A DNA stretch of 64,000 nucleotides from Pseudomonadota bacterium (GTDB taxonomy: Bacteria; Pseudomonadota; Gammaproteobacteria; Steroidobacterales; Steroidobacteraceae), in assembly GCA_021777555.1 (NCBI GenBank), contig JAJYDK010000007.1:1-64000 (forward strand). The letters run 5' to 3'. The position numbers were made by a program, and so were the translations under genes. Below the pieces are notes generated by a model. The model was not told where the DNA came from. It worked only from the letters and a program-made list of their open reading frames with translations, and searched no databases. Positions 9,618-18,727 of this stretch are shown in pieces; within the stretch, counting starts at the first letter, position 1, and each line of letters starts with the position of its first letter.

Positions 9618-9737
9618 GTACTCTGCGTCACAAAGTCAAAATGCGGCGAGCCGAGCCGGAAAATCGTCCGGCGCCGGAAGTGGCTCCGGGCACTTGGGCA
9701 AGATGAACGCGCCACTCCTAAGTTATGCTTACAGGCT

Positions 9738-10868
9738 ATGGAACCGGCTTCTTCCACCACCGGCGCAGAAGCCGGACAGACATCGGGCCCTCAGGCGGGC
9801 GTCGAGGGCGGCAGCGGACGCCCGGATCCGGCCAGAGATCGGCGGCAACGGGGCCGCGCCGCGATCACCGCCGCCGTGGGCGCGGTGCTGGTGATACTGA
9901 TCGTCGCGGGCGCTCTGGTCTGGTGGTACGAGAGCCACTTCATCAGCACCGATGACGCATTCGTCGACAGCCGGACTGTCGCGGTCTCCCCGCGGGTGTC
10001 CGGGCAGGTGATCGGGGTGCCGGTCACGGACAATGAGAAGGTGGCCGTCGGCCAGGTGCTGCTGCAGATCGACCCCACTCCCTATCGCCTCGCGCTGCAG
10101 CAGGCCGTGGCGGCCGAGCAGCTGGCGCGGACCGGGCTCGGCCAGTCCCGCGCCCAGGTCGCGGTCGCGAGCGCGGCGCTCGAGCAGGCGCGCGCTTCGC
10201 TCGTCAGCGCCGAAGCCCAGGAGCAGAACGCGATGGCCAACCTGCATCGTTATCTGTTCCTGCGCCGTCACAACATCAAGGCATTGGCCCGCACGCAGCT
10301 CGACCAGGTGCAGGCCGCCGCGCGTAGCGCGCGTGCCGAGCTGAACGCGGCGCGCCAGAAAGTGGTTGGCGCACGAGCGCAGATCGAGGCGGCGCATGCG
10401 GCAGTGGCCGGCGCGACCGCTCGGGTGGCGAACGCCCACGCGCAGGTCGCGGCAGCGCGGCTCGATCTCGGGTACACCACCGTCAGGGCCGCTCAGGCGG
10501 GCCACGTCGCACAGAAATCCGTGGCCGTCGGCAACTATGTCTCCCGGGGCCAGGAACTGATGGCGCTCGTGCCGCTCGGGGTGTGGGTGACGGCGAACCT
10601 CAAAGAGACCGACCTGTATCTCATCCACCCGGGCGAGCGCGCGAGCATCCACATCGATGCCTGCCCGAGCGCCAAGGTCCGCGGCCACGTCCAGTCGATC
10701 CAACGCGGCTCTGGTGAGGCCTTCGCGCTGCTGCCGCCGCAGAACGCCACGGGCAACTACATCAAGATCGTGCAGCGGGTGCCGGTGCGGATCACGTTCG
10801 ACAGGCTGCCGCGCGACTGCGTGCTCGGTCCGGGCATGTCGGTCGAGCCGAAGATCAGGATCGATTGA
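9738..10868 (+). CDS. emrA: HlyD/EmrA-family membrane fusion protein
   Basis: A 376-residue periplasmic adaptor of a tripartite drug exporter. It has a cytoplasmic Pro/Gly-rich start, one transmembrane helix at about residues 38-60, the lipoyl half-motif STDDAFVDSRTVAVSPRVSGQV, a long Ala/Gln-rich coiled coil, and a C-terminal barrel (LGVWVTANLKETDL). It would link the EmrB-like pump encoded next to an outer-membrane channel; no channel gene is nearby. One base separates its stop from the pump start. A TATGCT lies eight bases before the ATG, and there is no good Shine-Dalgarno. Confidence 0.88.
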   Translation: MEPASSTTGAEAGQTSGPQAGVEGGSGRPDPARDRRQRGRAAITAAVGAVLVILIVAGALVWWYESHFISTDDAFVDSRTVAVSPRVSGQVIGVPVTDNEKVAVGQVLLQIDPTPYRLALQQAVAAEQLARTGLGQSRAQVAVASAALEQARASLVSAEAQEQNAMANLHRYLFLRRHNIKALARTQLDQVQAAARSARAELNAARQKVVGARAQIEAAHAAVAGATARVANAHAQVAAARLDLGYTTVRAAQAGHVAQKSVAVGNYVSRGQELMALVPLGVWVTANLKETDLYLIHPGERASIHIDACPSAKVRGHVQSIQRGSGEAFALLPPQNATGNYIKIVQRVPVRITFDRLPRDCVLGPGMSVEPKIRID

Positions 10869-10869
10869 G

Positions 10870-12510
10870 GTGGCCGCGCCCGGCGCCCAGGGCAAGGCCG
10901 CGCACCTCTGGACGGCGGCCCGCTCGGCCGCCGGCCGGCACAGTCCCTGGCTGATCGCCACCATCATCTCCATCTCGGCGTTCATGGAGGTGCTCGACAC
11001 CGCCATCGCCAACGTGTCGCTGCAACACATCGCCGGTTCCCTGTCGGCCAGCTACGACCAGTCGACCTGGGTGCTCACGAGCTACCTCATCGCCAACGCC
11101 GTGGTGGTTCCCGCGAGCAGCTGGCTTTCCAACGTCATCGGCCGCAAGCGCTACTACATGATCAGTGTCGCGCTGTTCACGGTGTCGTCGCTCCTGTGCG
11201 GCCTGGCGCCATCGCTGACCTTCCTCATCATGGCGCGCATCGCCCAGGGCATCGGCGGCGGCGGACTCGCGCCGGTCACCCAGGCGATGCTGATCGACTC
11301 GTTTCCGCCGGCCTCCCGGGGCAAGGCGATGGCGGTGTACGGCTTTACGGTCATCCTCGCGCCCATGCTCGGGCCTCTGCTCGGGGGCTATATCACCGAT
11401 CAGCTCTCCTGGCACTGGATCTTCTTCATCAACGTGCCGATCGGGCTGCTCTCGTTGACGCTGGTCGAGGCGTTCGTCGATGAGCCGCCGCTGCTGCTCG
11501 AGGAGCGCAAGATGCGCTGGGCACGCGGCATACGCTTCGACTTCGCGGGCGCGGCGCTCATTGCCCTCGGGCTCGGCTCCCTCGAGGTGATGACCGACCG
11601 CGGCGTGCAGGACGACTGGTTCGCGAGTCCGATCATCCGCGCGGCGGCCGTGATGGCGGCGGTGTGCATCATCGGATTCGTGGTGTGGGAGTTGTTCGCT
11701 TCCGAGCCGCTGCTCGAGATGCGCCTGTTCAAGCATCGTAACTTCGCCGTCGGCACGTTCATCATCATGGTCATCGGCGTGATCCTGTTCGGCACCACGC
11801 AGTTCGTGCCACAGATGGTGCAGCAGGTGCTGGGCTATACCGCGATGCAGGCGGGAATGGCGCTCACTCTCGGCGGCATGATCACCATGGTCACCATGCC
11901 GCTCGCCGGCATCCTGACCGGGCGAATGCGGCCCCGCAACATGATGTGGATGGCGTTCGCCGTGATTTGCGTGTCATTGTGGATGATGGCGCACTTCGCC
12001 GTCACCGTGACCTTCTATCAGGTGGCGTATGCGCGCGCGTGGCAGTCCGCGGGTATTCCGTTCCTGTTCGTGCCGCTGATGGCGGCCGCCTTTGTCGGCC
12101 TGCCGCCTGACCGCACGGGCAATGCCGCTGCCATGATTGCCGTCGGACGCAATGTCGGGGGCAGCATCGGCATTGCCATGGTGCAGGCGCTGCTCGCGCG
12201 CCGCGAGCAGTTTCACCAAGCCCGCCTGGTGAGCCGGTTGCAGCCGCTCAATCCACCCTACGAGCACGCCGTGCACGTTCTCACCCGACTGTTCGCCGCT
12301 CGCGGTGCATCGCCGGCAGCCGCCTCGCATATGGCCGTCGGCCAGATCTATGCGTTCATGCAGCGCCAAGTGTTGATGATGTCGTTCGATGACGTATTCT
12401 GGGCGCTGATGGTATTCGTTGTGGTGATTTCACCGGTCCTGCTGTTGCTGAAGAGGCCCACGGCCCACGACGGTCACGATGCCGGTAGCGCGACCGAGGT
12501 ACCCCTGTGA
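10870..12510 (+). CDS. emrB: DHA2-family (EmrB/QacA) multidrug efflux MFS transporter
   Basis: A 546-residue proton antiporter with about 14 transmembrane helices. Family motifs include FMEVLDTAIANVSLQHI in helix 1 and WLSNVIGRKRYY between helices 2 and 3. I start at the GTG at 10870, one base after the adaptor stop; the frame stays open upstream but only in the shadow of emrA. It would export small hydrophobic or aromatic compounds together with EmrA. The two kynurenine-pathway genes follow after 35 bases, so tryptophan catabolites are possible cargo; that is inference. Confidence 0.9.
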   Translation: MAAPGAQGKAAHLWTAARSAAGRHSPWLIATIISISAFMEVLDTAIANVSLQHIAGSLSASYDQSTWVLTSYLIANAVVVPASSWLSNVIGRKRYYMISVALFTVSSLLCGLAPSLTFLIMARIAQGIGGGGLAPVTQAMLIDSFPPASRGKAMAVYGFTVILAPMLGPLLGGYITDQLSWHWIFFINVPIGLLSLTLVEAFVDEPPLLLEERKMRWARGIRFDFAGAALIALGLGSLEVMTDRGVQDDWFASPIIRAAAVMAAVCIIGFVVWELFASEPLLEMRLFKHRNFAVGTFIIMVIGVILFGTTQFVPQMVQQVLGYTAMQAGMALTLGGMITMVTMPLAGILTGRMRPRNMMWMAFAVICVSLWMMAHFAVTVTFYQVAYARAWQSAGIPFLFVPLMAAAFVGLPPDRTGNAAAMIAVGRNVGGSIGIAMVQALLARREQFHQARLVSRLQPLNPPYEHAVHVLTRLFAARGASPAAASHMAVGQIYAFMQRQVLMMSFDDVFWALMVFVVVISPVLLLLKRPTAHDGHDAGSATEVPL

Positions 12511-12545
12511 TGGCCATCGACCGCCGCGCGGTGCGAGGCTGACTC

Positions 12546-13823
12546 ATGGAGTCAGCGCTCGAGAGCGCCCTGGAGAGAGATGCCGCAGATCCCTTGCGGC
12601 CACTGCGCGCGCGCTTCGGGATGCCGCGCACGGCGCAGGGCGACCCCTGCGTCTACCTCTGCGGCCATTCGCTCGGCCTGATGCCGCTCGCCGCGCGGGC
12701 CGAGATCGCCCAGGAGCTCGATGACTGGGAGCGCCTGGCGGTGCTCGGTCACGAGCATGCGCGCAGGCCCTGGATCCCGTATCACGATGCGCTCGCGCCG
12801 GAGCTGGCGGCGCTGCTCGGCTGCCGCGCGGACGAAGTCGCCGTGATGAACTCGCTCACCGTCAACCTGCACCTGATGTTGGCGAGCTTCTACCGCCCCG
12901 AGGGCGCGCGGCGCGCCATCCTCATCGAGGCAGGGGCGTTTCCCTCCGATCGCTACGCGGTGGCCACGCATCTTCAATGGCATGGCCTCGATCCCCGGGA
13001 ATGCCTGATCGAGCTGGCGCCGCGTGAGAATGAGGACCTGATCGCGGAGGAGTCCATCGAGAACCTGCTCGCGCAGCGTGGCGAGGAGGTCGCGCTCGTG
13101 CTCTGGCCCGGAGTGCAGTACCTGACGGGACAGGCCTTCGACCTGCCGCGCATCGCCCTGGCCGCGCACCGCGCCGGGGCGCTCGTCGGGTTCGACCTGG
13201 CCCATTCCGTGGGCAACCTGCCCGAGCCGCTGCGAGATCTGGAGGCCGATTTCGCGGTCTGGTGCAGCTACAAGTACCTCAATGCCGGCCCGGGTGCGAT
13301 CGCCGGGTGCTTCGTGCACCGCAGGCATTTCGGGCCATCGCGCCACCGGCTGGGGGGCTGGTGGGGGCACGAGCGCTCGAGTCGTTTCCAGATGCCGCAC
13401 GAATTCCAGGCCGCGCATGGCGCGGCCGGCTTCCACCTCAGCAACCAGTCCATTCTCTCCACCGCGCCGCTGATCGCCTCGCTCGCGCTGTTCCGCGAAG
13501 CGGGAAGTGGACGGTTGCGCGAGAAGTCCGCGTCGCTGACGGCGTTCATGGAGGAGCTCCTTGCCGAGCGCACTGCCGCGATCCGCTCGATCACGCCGCG
13601 CGCGGCCGGATCCCGCGGGGCGCAGCTGTCGCTGCGCTTGAGCGGTGGTCCCGAGCGCGGCCGGCGGGTTCACCAGTGGCTCACGGACCACGGCGTGCTC
13701 TGCGACTGGCGCGAGCCCGACATCATTCGCGCCGCGCCCGCGCCGCTCTACAACGGATTCGAGGATGTTTTCAACTTCGTGGCGCGTCTCGAGGACGCGC
13801 TGCGGTCCACGGGCGGCAGATGA
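12546..13823 (+). CDS. kynU: Kynureninase
   Basis: A PLP enzyme of 425 residues that cleaves kynurenine or 3-hydroxykynurenine to (3-hydroxy)anthranilate and alanine. The Schiff-base lysine is Lys243 in SYKYLNAGPG. Other family features are CGHSLGLMP near the N-terminus, VAVMNSLTVNLHLM, VGFDLAHSVGNLP and HRLGGWWGHE. Length fits the family (about 415-465). Its stop overlaps the start of the monooxygenase gene (ATGA), so the two are translated together. No kynurenine formamidase, tryptophan dioxygenase or 3-hydroxyanthranilate dioxygenase gene is in the window. Confidence 0.93.
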   Translation: MESALESALERDAADPLRPLRARFGMPRTAQGDPCVYLCGHSLGLMPLAARAEIAQELDDWERLAVLGHEHARRPWIPYHDALAPELAALLGCRADEVAVMNSLTVNLHLMLASFYRPEGARRAILIEAGAFPSDRYAVATHLQWHGLDPRECLIELAPRENEDLIAEESIENLLAQRGEEVALVLWPGVQYLTGQAFDLPRIALAAHRAGALVGFDLAHSVGNLPEPLRDLEADFAVWCSYKYLNAGPGAIAGCFVHRRHFGPSRHRLGGWWGHERSSRFQMPHEFQAAHGAAGFHLSNQSILSTAPLIASLALFREAGSGRLREKSASLTAFMEELLAERTAAIRSITPRAAGSRGAQLSLRLSGGPERGRRVHQWLTDHGVLCDWREPDIIRAAPAPLYNGFEDVFNFVARLEDALRSTGGR

Positions 13824-15178
13824 AGCCCGGGAAGGTCTCGATCGTCGGTGCGGGCCTCACGGGACCGTTGCTCGCCCTCATGTTGGCGCAGCGCGGTTTC
13901 GCGGTGACGCTCCATGAGCGCAGGCCCGATCCGCGCGCGGCCCAGGGTGAGGCGGGCCGCTCCATCAATCTTTCTCTGTCGGCCCGCGGGATCCGGCCGC
14001 TCGAGCGCTGTGGGGTGTTCTCCCGGGTCGAGCCATGGCTGATCGCCCTGCGCGAGCGCATGGTGCACGAGCTCTCGGGGCGCTCGACGGCGCAGGCGTA
14101 CGGACAGCGCCCCGAGGAGGTTCACTATTCGGTCGGGCGGACTGCGCTCAACCGCGTGTTGACCGAAGCGGCCGAACGCGCCGGCGTCGAGGTGCGTTTC
14201 GGGCATCGCTGCCTCGGTCTCGACCCGGGCACCGGGCGATTGCGGTTTCTAGATGTGAGTTCGGGCCGCGAGTACGAGTCCGACCTGGAAGCCGCCATCG
14301 CCGCGGATGGCGCCGGCTCCACGCTGCGCGGCAGTCTTGCCGCCGCCGGTGTTTCCGAGGTGCGGATCGAGCCGCTCGATCACGACTACAAGGAAATGAC
14401 TCTGCCGGGACTCGCCGGCCGGCACCTGCTCGCGCCGGGCGCGCTGCACATCTGGCCCCGCGGCGGATTCATGCTGATCGCCCTTGCGAACCCGGACGGC
14501 AGTTTCACGGTGACGCTGTTTTTGGCCCGCACCGGTGCCGAGAGCTTTGCGGAGCTGTCCACCCCCGCGGCCGTGGCACGGTTCTTCGCCGAGCAATTCC
14601 CGGATCTGCGCGAGCATCTACCGCGGCTGCTCGCGGACTTCCACCACAATCCCCAGGGCCAGCTGGCCACCGTACACACCTCGGGTTGGCACCTCGGCGG
14701 CAAGGTGCTGCTGCTCGGCGATGCCGCGCATGCCATCGTCCCGTTCCACGGTCAGGGGATGAATGCCGGGTTCGAGGACTGTTCGGTCCTCGAGAGCCTC
14801 CTCGATGGGTGCGCCGACTGGCCGGAGCTCTTCAGTGAATTCGAGCGGCTGCGCCGTCCCAACACCGAGGCCATCGCGACCATGGCGCTCGAGAATTACC
14901 TCGAGATGCGCGACAGCGTCCGGGACCCGAGCTTCCTGCGCCGCAAGCAGCTCGCCTTCGCCTTGGAGAGACAGTTCCCCGACCGGTTCATCCCGCGCTA
15001 CTCCATGGTGATGTTCCATTCCGAGATTCCCTATCTGGAAGCGCTGCGGCGCGGACGAACACAGTTGGCCATCCTCGAGGACCTCGATCGCCGGCGAACC
15101 CCGGACGGTGAGATTGACATGGACCTGGCACAGACCCTGGTGCGCGAGCGATTGCCGGCGCTCACCGGGACGGCCTGA
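13820..15178 (+). CDS. kmo: Kynurenine 3-monooxygenase
   Basis: A 452-residue FAD enzyme that hydroxylates L-kynurenine using NADPH and oxygen. The N-terminal FAD motif is VSIVGAGLTGPLLALMLAQRG, then a substrate segment GRSINLSLSARG typical of KMO, and the second FAD motif LLLGDAAHAIVPFHGQGMNAGFED around residue 300. The C-terminal part (RYSMVMFHSEIPY) also fits bacterial KMO. The ATG at 13820 overlaps the kynU stop. Together with kynU it makes 3-hydroxyanthranilate, a precursor of quinolinate and NAD or a catabolic intermediate. Confidence 0.93.
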   Translation: MKPGKVSIVGAGLTGPLLALMLAQRGFAVTLHERRPDPRAAQGEAGRSINLSLSARGIRPLERCGVFSRVEPWLIALRERMVHELSGRSTAQAYGQRPEEVHYSVGRTALNRVLTEAAERAGVEVRFGHRCLGLDPGTGRLRFLDVSSGREYESDLEAAIAADGAGSTLRGSLAAAGVSEVRIEPLDHDYKEMTLPGLAGRHLLAPGALHIWPRGGFMLIALANPDGSFTVTLFLARTGAESFAELSTPAAVARFFAEQFPDLREHLPRLLADFHHNPQGQLATVHTSGWHLGGKVLLLGDAAHAIVPFHGQGMNAGFEDCSVLESLLDGCADWPELFSEFERLRRPNTEAIATMALENYLEMRDSVRDPSFLRRKQLAFALERQFPDRFIPRYSMVMFHSEIPYLEALRRGRTQLAILEDLDRRRTPDGEIDMDLAQTLVRERLPALTGTA

Positions 15179-15223
15179 TACGACACCCTCGTCGATGACC
15201 GCACCCGCGGGCGTCCGACCCGC

Positions 15224-15229
15224 TAGAAT
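15224..15229 (+). promoter_or_regulatory. Candidate -10 element before the rhodanese gene
   Basis: TAGAAT lies seven bases before the ATG at 15237, with no Shine-Dalgarno between them, consistent with a leaderless transcript. No convincing -35 box is seen. Confidence 0.3.
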
Positions 15230-15236
15230 CGCGCTC

Positions 15237-15563
15237 ATGAACCGAGTCACCACCGACGGGGTCGTCGAGTACGCGCCCCAGGACATCCAAGCCCTGCTGC
15301 ATGAGAGCCGCATTCTGCTGATCGACGTCCGTGAGCCGGACGAGTACGCGATGGAGCGCATTCCCGGCGCATTGCTTTATCCGCTGTCCACCTTCGATGC
15401 CGCCCAGCTGCCGGCCGGTGAGCTGGCGATCGTGTTTCACTGCGCCGCCGGAGGGCGCTCGCTCACCGCGGCACGGCTGCGCAAGGCCACGGGTCACCCG
15501 GCAGCGCACATGGCCGGCGGCATTACCGCCTGGAAGGCCCTGGGCCTGCCCACCGTCAGCTAG
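15237..15563 (+). CDS. Single-domain rhodanese-like sulfurtransferase
   Basis: A 108-residue cytoplasmic rhodanese domain that probably transfers sulfane sulfur. The active-site Cys69 lies in the loop CAAGGRS, and the N-terminal LLIDVREPDEY segment is characteristic. The start at 15237 gives a normal single-domain length. It precedes trmB by 12 bases and may be co-transcribed. The acceptor is unknown. Confidence 0.88.
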   Translation: MNRVTTDGVVEYAPQDIQALLHESRILLIDVREPDEYAMERIPGALLYPLSTFDAAQLPAGELAIVFHCAAGGRSLTAARLRKATGHPAAHMAGGITAWKALGLPTVS

Positions 15564-15575
15564 CGAATCCAGGGT

Positions 15576-16259
15576 TTGAGCGAGCCTGATCACCCCCGAG
15601 CCATCCGCTCGTTCGTGACCCGCGCGGGGCGTATCACGCCCGCGCAGGAGCGAGCGCTTGCGACGCTTTGGCCAAAGTACGGGGTCGATCCGGCCGGTCC
15701 GATCGATCTGGACGCGCTGTTCGGCCGCCGGGCACGCCGGATCGCAGAGATCGGCTTCGGCAACGGCGATAACCTCCTCGCGCTCGCGAGCGCACATCCC
15801 GAGCAGGACTTTCTCGGGATCGAAGTGCATCGACCAGGGGTCGGACGATTGCTGCTCAGGCTCGAGGAGCGCGGCGTGCGCAATGTCCGGGTGATCTGTC
15901 ACGATGCGGTCGAGGTGCTGCAGCACTGCCTCTGCGCCGGATGCCTGGACGAGATCCTCATTCTCTTCCCCGATCCCTGGCCCAAGAAGCGTCACCACAA
16001 GCGGCGACTCATCCAACCCGAGTTCGTGGGGCTTCTGGCGGATCGCTTAAGGAGCGGCGGCGCCTTGCGTCTGGCAACGGACTGGGGGCCCTACGGCGAG
16101 GAGATGCTCGCGCATCTGTCCGCCGAGCCGCGCCTGCGCAACCTCTCTCCCGACGGGGGATTCGTCCCGCGTCCCGAGGAGCGCCAGGCGACACGATTCG
16201 AGCAGCGGGGCGAGCGGTTGGGACATTCCGTCTGGGACTTGGCCTTCGCCAGAGTCTAG
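15576..16259 (+). CDS. trmB: tRNA (guanosine(46)-N7)-methyltransferase
   Basis: A 227-residue SAM-dependent methyltransferase that makes m7G46 in tRNA. The SAM loop is AEIGFGNGDNLLALA and the family signature is FPDPWPKKRHHKRRLIQPEF; LATDWGPY follows. The start appears to be the TTG at 15576, with CAGGG close upstream; no ATG or GTG precedes the conserved RSFVTRAGRITPAQ segment. It follows the rhodanese gene by 12 bases and converges with the marC-like gene. Confidence 0.93.
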   Translation: MSEPDHPRAIRSFVTRAGRITPAQERALATLWPKYGVDPAGPIDLDALFGRRARRIAEIGFGNGDNLLALASAHPEQDFLGIEVHRPGVGRLLLRLEERGVRNVRVICHDAVEVLQHCLCAGCLDEILILFPDPWPKKRHHKRRLIQPEFVGLLADRLRSGGALRLATDWGPYGEEMLAHLSAEPRLRNLSPDGGFVPRPEERQATRFEQRGERLGHSVWDLAFARV

Positions 16260-16269
16260 CCGCGTCCGC

Positions 16270-16905
16270 TCAGCCCGCATGCAGGAAGGCGGCCTTGAAG
16301 CCGTCGACCACGAACTGCACGGCGAGCGCGCCCAGCACCACCCCGAAGAGCCGACCCGCAACGTTCACCCCCGTTACCCCGATGATGCGCATCAGCGGAT
16401 CGGCGAGCCACATGATCACCAGGGTGATGGCGAGCACGATCAGCACCGCCGCGAAAAGGCTGAGAAACAGCAACGGGTCGTGCAGGGGATGCAACGGGCC
16501 GAACCACAGCAGCACGGTGGCGAGGGCCCCGGGCCCCGAGATGAAGGGGAAAGCCAGGGGAACGACGGAGATATCGGCGCGGCGGTGGCTCTCGGCCTGC
16601 TCGTCTCTCGAGGTCCGGCTGCCGGACTCCCGGGCGAACACCATCTCCAGGGCCAGCAGGAACAGCAGCACCCCGCCGAAAATGCGGAACGCGCCCAGGC
16701 TGATGCCCATCACCGCAAGGAATGGCGCGCCGCCCAGGGCGAACAGGGCCAGGAGCACCGCCGCGACCACGGTGGCTTTCACCGCCATGCGATGGCGATA
16801 CTCCCGGGTGGCCCCCTGGGTGAGACCGCTGAAAATCGGCAGCAGGGAGATCGGCTCGACGACCGCGAGAAAGACCACGAAGAACTTCAGGGGCTGCTCG
16901 AGCAT
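16270..16905 (-). CDS. MarC-family integral membrane protein
   Basis: A 211-residue inner-membrane protein with six predicted helices, starting MLEQPLKFFVVFLAVVEPISLLPIFSGLTQG, the MarC-family opening (a helix with a conserved acidic-Pro pair). PLAFPFISGPGALATVLLW is the second half-motif. The function of this family is not established despite the name. I use the ATG at 16905; an upstream in-frame ATG at 16980 adds 25 basic residues that do not fit the family. Confidence 0.88.
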   Translation of the reverse strand: MLEQPLKFFVVFLAVVEPISLLPIFSGLTQGATREYRHRMAVKATVVAAVLLALFALGGAPFLAVMGISLGAFRIFGGVLLFLLALEMVFARESGSRTSRDEQAESHRRADISVVPLAFPFISGPGALATVLLWFGPLHPLHDPLLFLSLFAAVLIVLAITLVIMWLADPLMRIIGVTGVNVAGRLFGVVLGALAVQFVVDGFKAAFLHAG

Positions 16906-17190
16906 GGGAAGGGTCCTACCGATTATTGTTGCGAGTGTTCGTGGCCGGCGACGCCTCCCGCCGGTCTTCAGTCCGTGCACGACCTGCCCGCCCCATCCCT
17001 TGGGAACACGAGCGTGTCAGTGGACACCGAAACTTGAAAGAGGGTGGGCCTGGGTGCACCATGAGCGTACGTCCCTCGCTCGGCGGGCGGAGAATACCAG
17101 CTCTGCGGTCCTCCGGGCGGAATCACACTCAATCGCACGGATGCGTGATCCGAGGCGTCGGGGGGGACGGCGCCGCGGTGAGGACTGACC

Positions 17191-17502
17191 ATGGTCGCTC
17201 CACAGCCGGGAATCGGTGACTGGTACCGCTCGAATGGCGGCGAGCTGTTCGAAGTGGTTGCCGTCGATGACGACGACGGCACGATCGATATCCAGTACTT
17301 CGACGGTACGGTCGAGGAGATGGACCGCGAGGACTGGGAGGCGCAGTGGGATGAGGGCCTCATCGAGGCGGCCGAGCCTCCGGAGGATTGGAGTGGGTCG
17401 GTGGACGCGGAGGACGCAGACGAGGAACTCCACGGGGAATCGTTCGGTGAGGACTCGACGCTGCGCGCAGGCCCTCTCGACGGTCTCGATCTGTTCGAAT
17501 GA
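17191..17502 (+). CDS. Small acidic protein, DUF6763-like
   Basis: A 103-residue strongly acidic protein: IGDWYRSNGGELFEVVAVDDDDG, then IDIQYFDGTVEEMD, then AEPPEDWSG. I recall this as the pattern of the gammaproteobacterial DUF6763 group, of unknown function; the match is from memory. GAGG eight bases before the ATG serves as the ribosome-binding site. The last 35 residues are Asp/Glu-rich and probably disordered. About 285 bases upstream are non-coding. Confidence 0.75.
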   Translation: MVAPQPGIGDWYRSNGGELFEVVAVDDDDGTIDIQYFDGTVEEMDREDWEAQWDEGLIEAAEPPEDWSGSVDAEDADEELHGESFGEDSTLRAGPLDGLDLFE

Positions 17503-17586
17503 CGCATCGCCGCATCAGGCGCCTGCGGTGCGGCGCCGCCCAGTCATGACCTTGCGGGCGCGGCTCGATCCTCACACGCTGCATTG

Positions 17587-18363
17587 ATGCCTTTCACGCT
17601 CGCGCATCCTGCTGCCGTCCTGCCTCTGCGTCGAATGCCGCTGCTGATGACGGTGCCGTTGATCATCGGGGCCATCGCGCCCGACATTCCCTATTACTTC
17701 CCGGCAAGTATCGCGCAATACATCCCACATCAGACCCACACGCTGCGCGGCACGTTCACCGTGGACGTGCCGATGGGCATGGCGGTTCTCTTGATTCTAT
17801 GGCTGTTGCGCGCGCCGCTCACCGCGCCGCTCGGTGCCCGCGCGCGGACGCTGTGTTGTGCGGCTCTGCAACGGTTCGGCAGCCGCCCTCTGCATTGGGC
17901 GCTCGCGCCGCTGTCGCTCCTGGTCGGTGCATGGACGCACGTGTTGTGGGATTCTTTCACCCATCCCCATGGGTGGATGGTGCAGCGCATCGCGGCGCTG
18001 CGCGTGCCGGTGACGATCGGCGGGTACACCGGAGAGCTGTGCCACGTGCTGCAGTACCTGAGCTCGGTGCTGGGACTGGCGGCACTGGCGATCTGGTTCC
18101 TGACGCGGCCCGCCCCCTCCGCGACGGATGAGCCGCGAGGGCGCTCAGGCGGTCTCATCCTCATGGCGGCGTTGCTCCTCGCCGCCGCGGCGCCGGCCGG
18201 AATCGAGGTGCACCGTGATGTCACCCCGCACATCACCTCGATATACCGAATCCTCTACCTGGTGCTCACCCGGATGATCGCCTGGTTCGCGCTGTTCTAT
18301 ACCATCGCCGGGGTGGTCATCACGCGGGTTTCGCGGCTGCCGGTGCGACGGCCGGCGTCGTAA
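17587..18363 (+). CDS. DUF4184-family membrane protein
   Basis: A 258-residue membrane protein starting MPFTLAHPAAVLPLRR with GAIAPDIPYYF and TWxHVLWDSFTHPHG-like histidine/aspartate motifs, features of DUF4184 and related metal-dependent hydrolase-like membrane proteins. Five to six hydrophobic segments are seen. I prefer the ATG at 17587 to the preceding TTG. Its last 44 bases overlap the oppositely oriented Rieske gene, so the C-terminal VITRVSRLPVRRPAS tail is shared DNA. Confidence 0.82.
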   Translation: MPFTLAHPAAVLPLRRMPLLMTVPLIIGAIAPDIPYYFPASIAQYIPHQTHTLRGTFTVDVPMGMAVLLILWLLRAPLTAPLGARARTLCCAALQRFGSRPLHWALAPLSLLVGAWTHVLWDSFTHPHGWMVQRIAALRVPVTIGGYTGELCHVLQYLSSVLGLAALAIWFLTRPAPSATDEPRGRSGGLILMAALLLAAAAPAGIEVHRDVTPHITSIYRILYLVLTRMIAWFALFYTIAGVVITRVSRLPVRRPAS

Positions 18364-18727
18364 CCCCGGCTTCGCAGGCGAGCAGCACCAGCTCTCCCAA
18401 CACCAACAGGGGCAGCGGGCTCAGTGACTGGCCGGCGCAGGGGCCGGCGAGGCACAGGCCGTGATCCTTCTCGAACAGCGCGCCGTGCGAGGAGCACAGG
18501 ATCAACGCGCGGTCCGCGGTGAGAAAGCGATCGGGGATCAGGTCGAGGGGATGGCCGGCGTGGGGACAGCGGTTGAGGTACCCGCGGACCTCGTTGCCGC
18601 AGCGCACCACGAAGCCACGCAGCGGCCAGTCGCCGCCTCCGATTTTGAAGCCGCGCGCGCCATGCGCCTCGAGGTCGGCCAGCCGGCAGATCACACGCTC
18701 GAGGTCGATCTCAGCCGGCTCCGGCAT
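18320..18727 (-). CDS. Rieske [2Fe-2S] domain protein
   Basis: A 135-residue single-domain Rieske ferredoxin-like protein. Cluster ligands are in CPHAGH and CSSHGALF, about 26 residues apart, the standard C-x-H...C-x2-H layout; GHCLxGPCxG-like LCLAGPCAG follows. No signal peptide or membrane helix, so it is probably cytoplasmic. Its start lies inside the 3' end of the AmpG-like gene (17-base overlap). The C-terminal Ala/Pro tail overlaps the convergent DUF4184 gene. The partner enzyme is unknown. Confidence 0.85.
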   Translation of the reverse strand: MPEPAEIDLERVICRLADLEAHGARGFKIGGGDWPLRGFVVRCGNEVRGYLNRCPHAGHPLDLIPDRFLTADRALILCSSHGALFEKDHGLCLAGPCAGQSLSPLPLLVLGELVLLACEAGVTTPAVAPAAAKPA

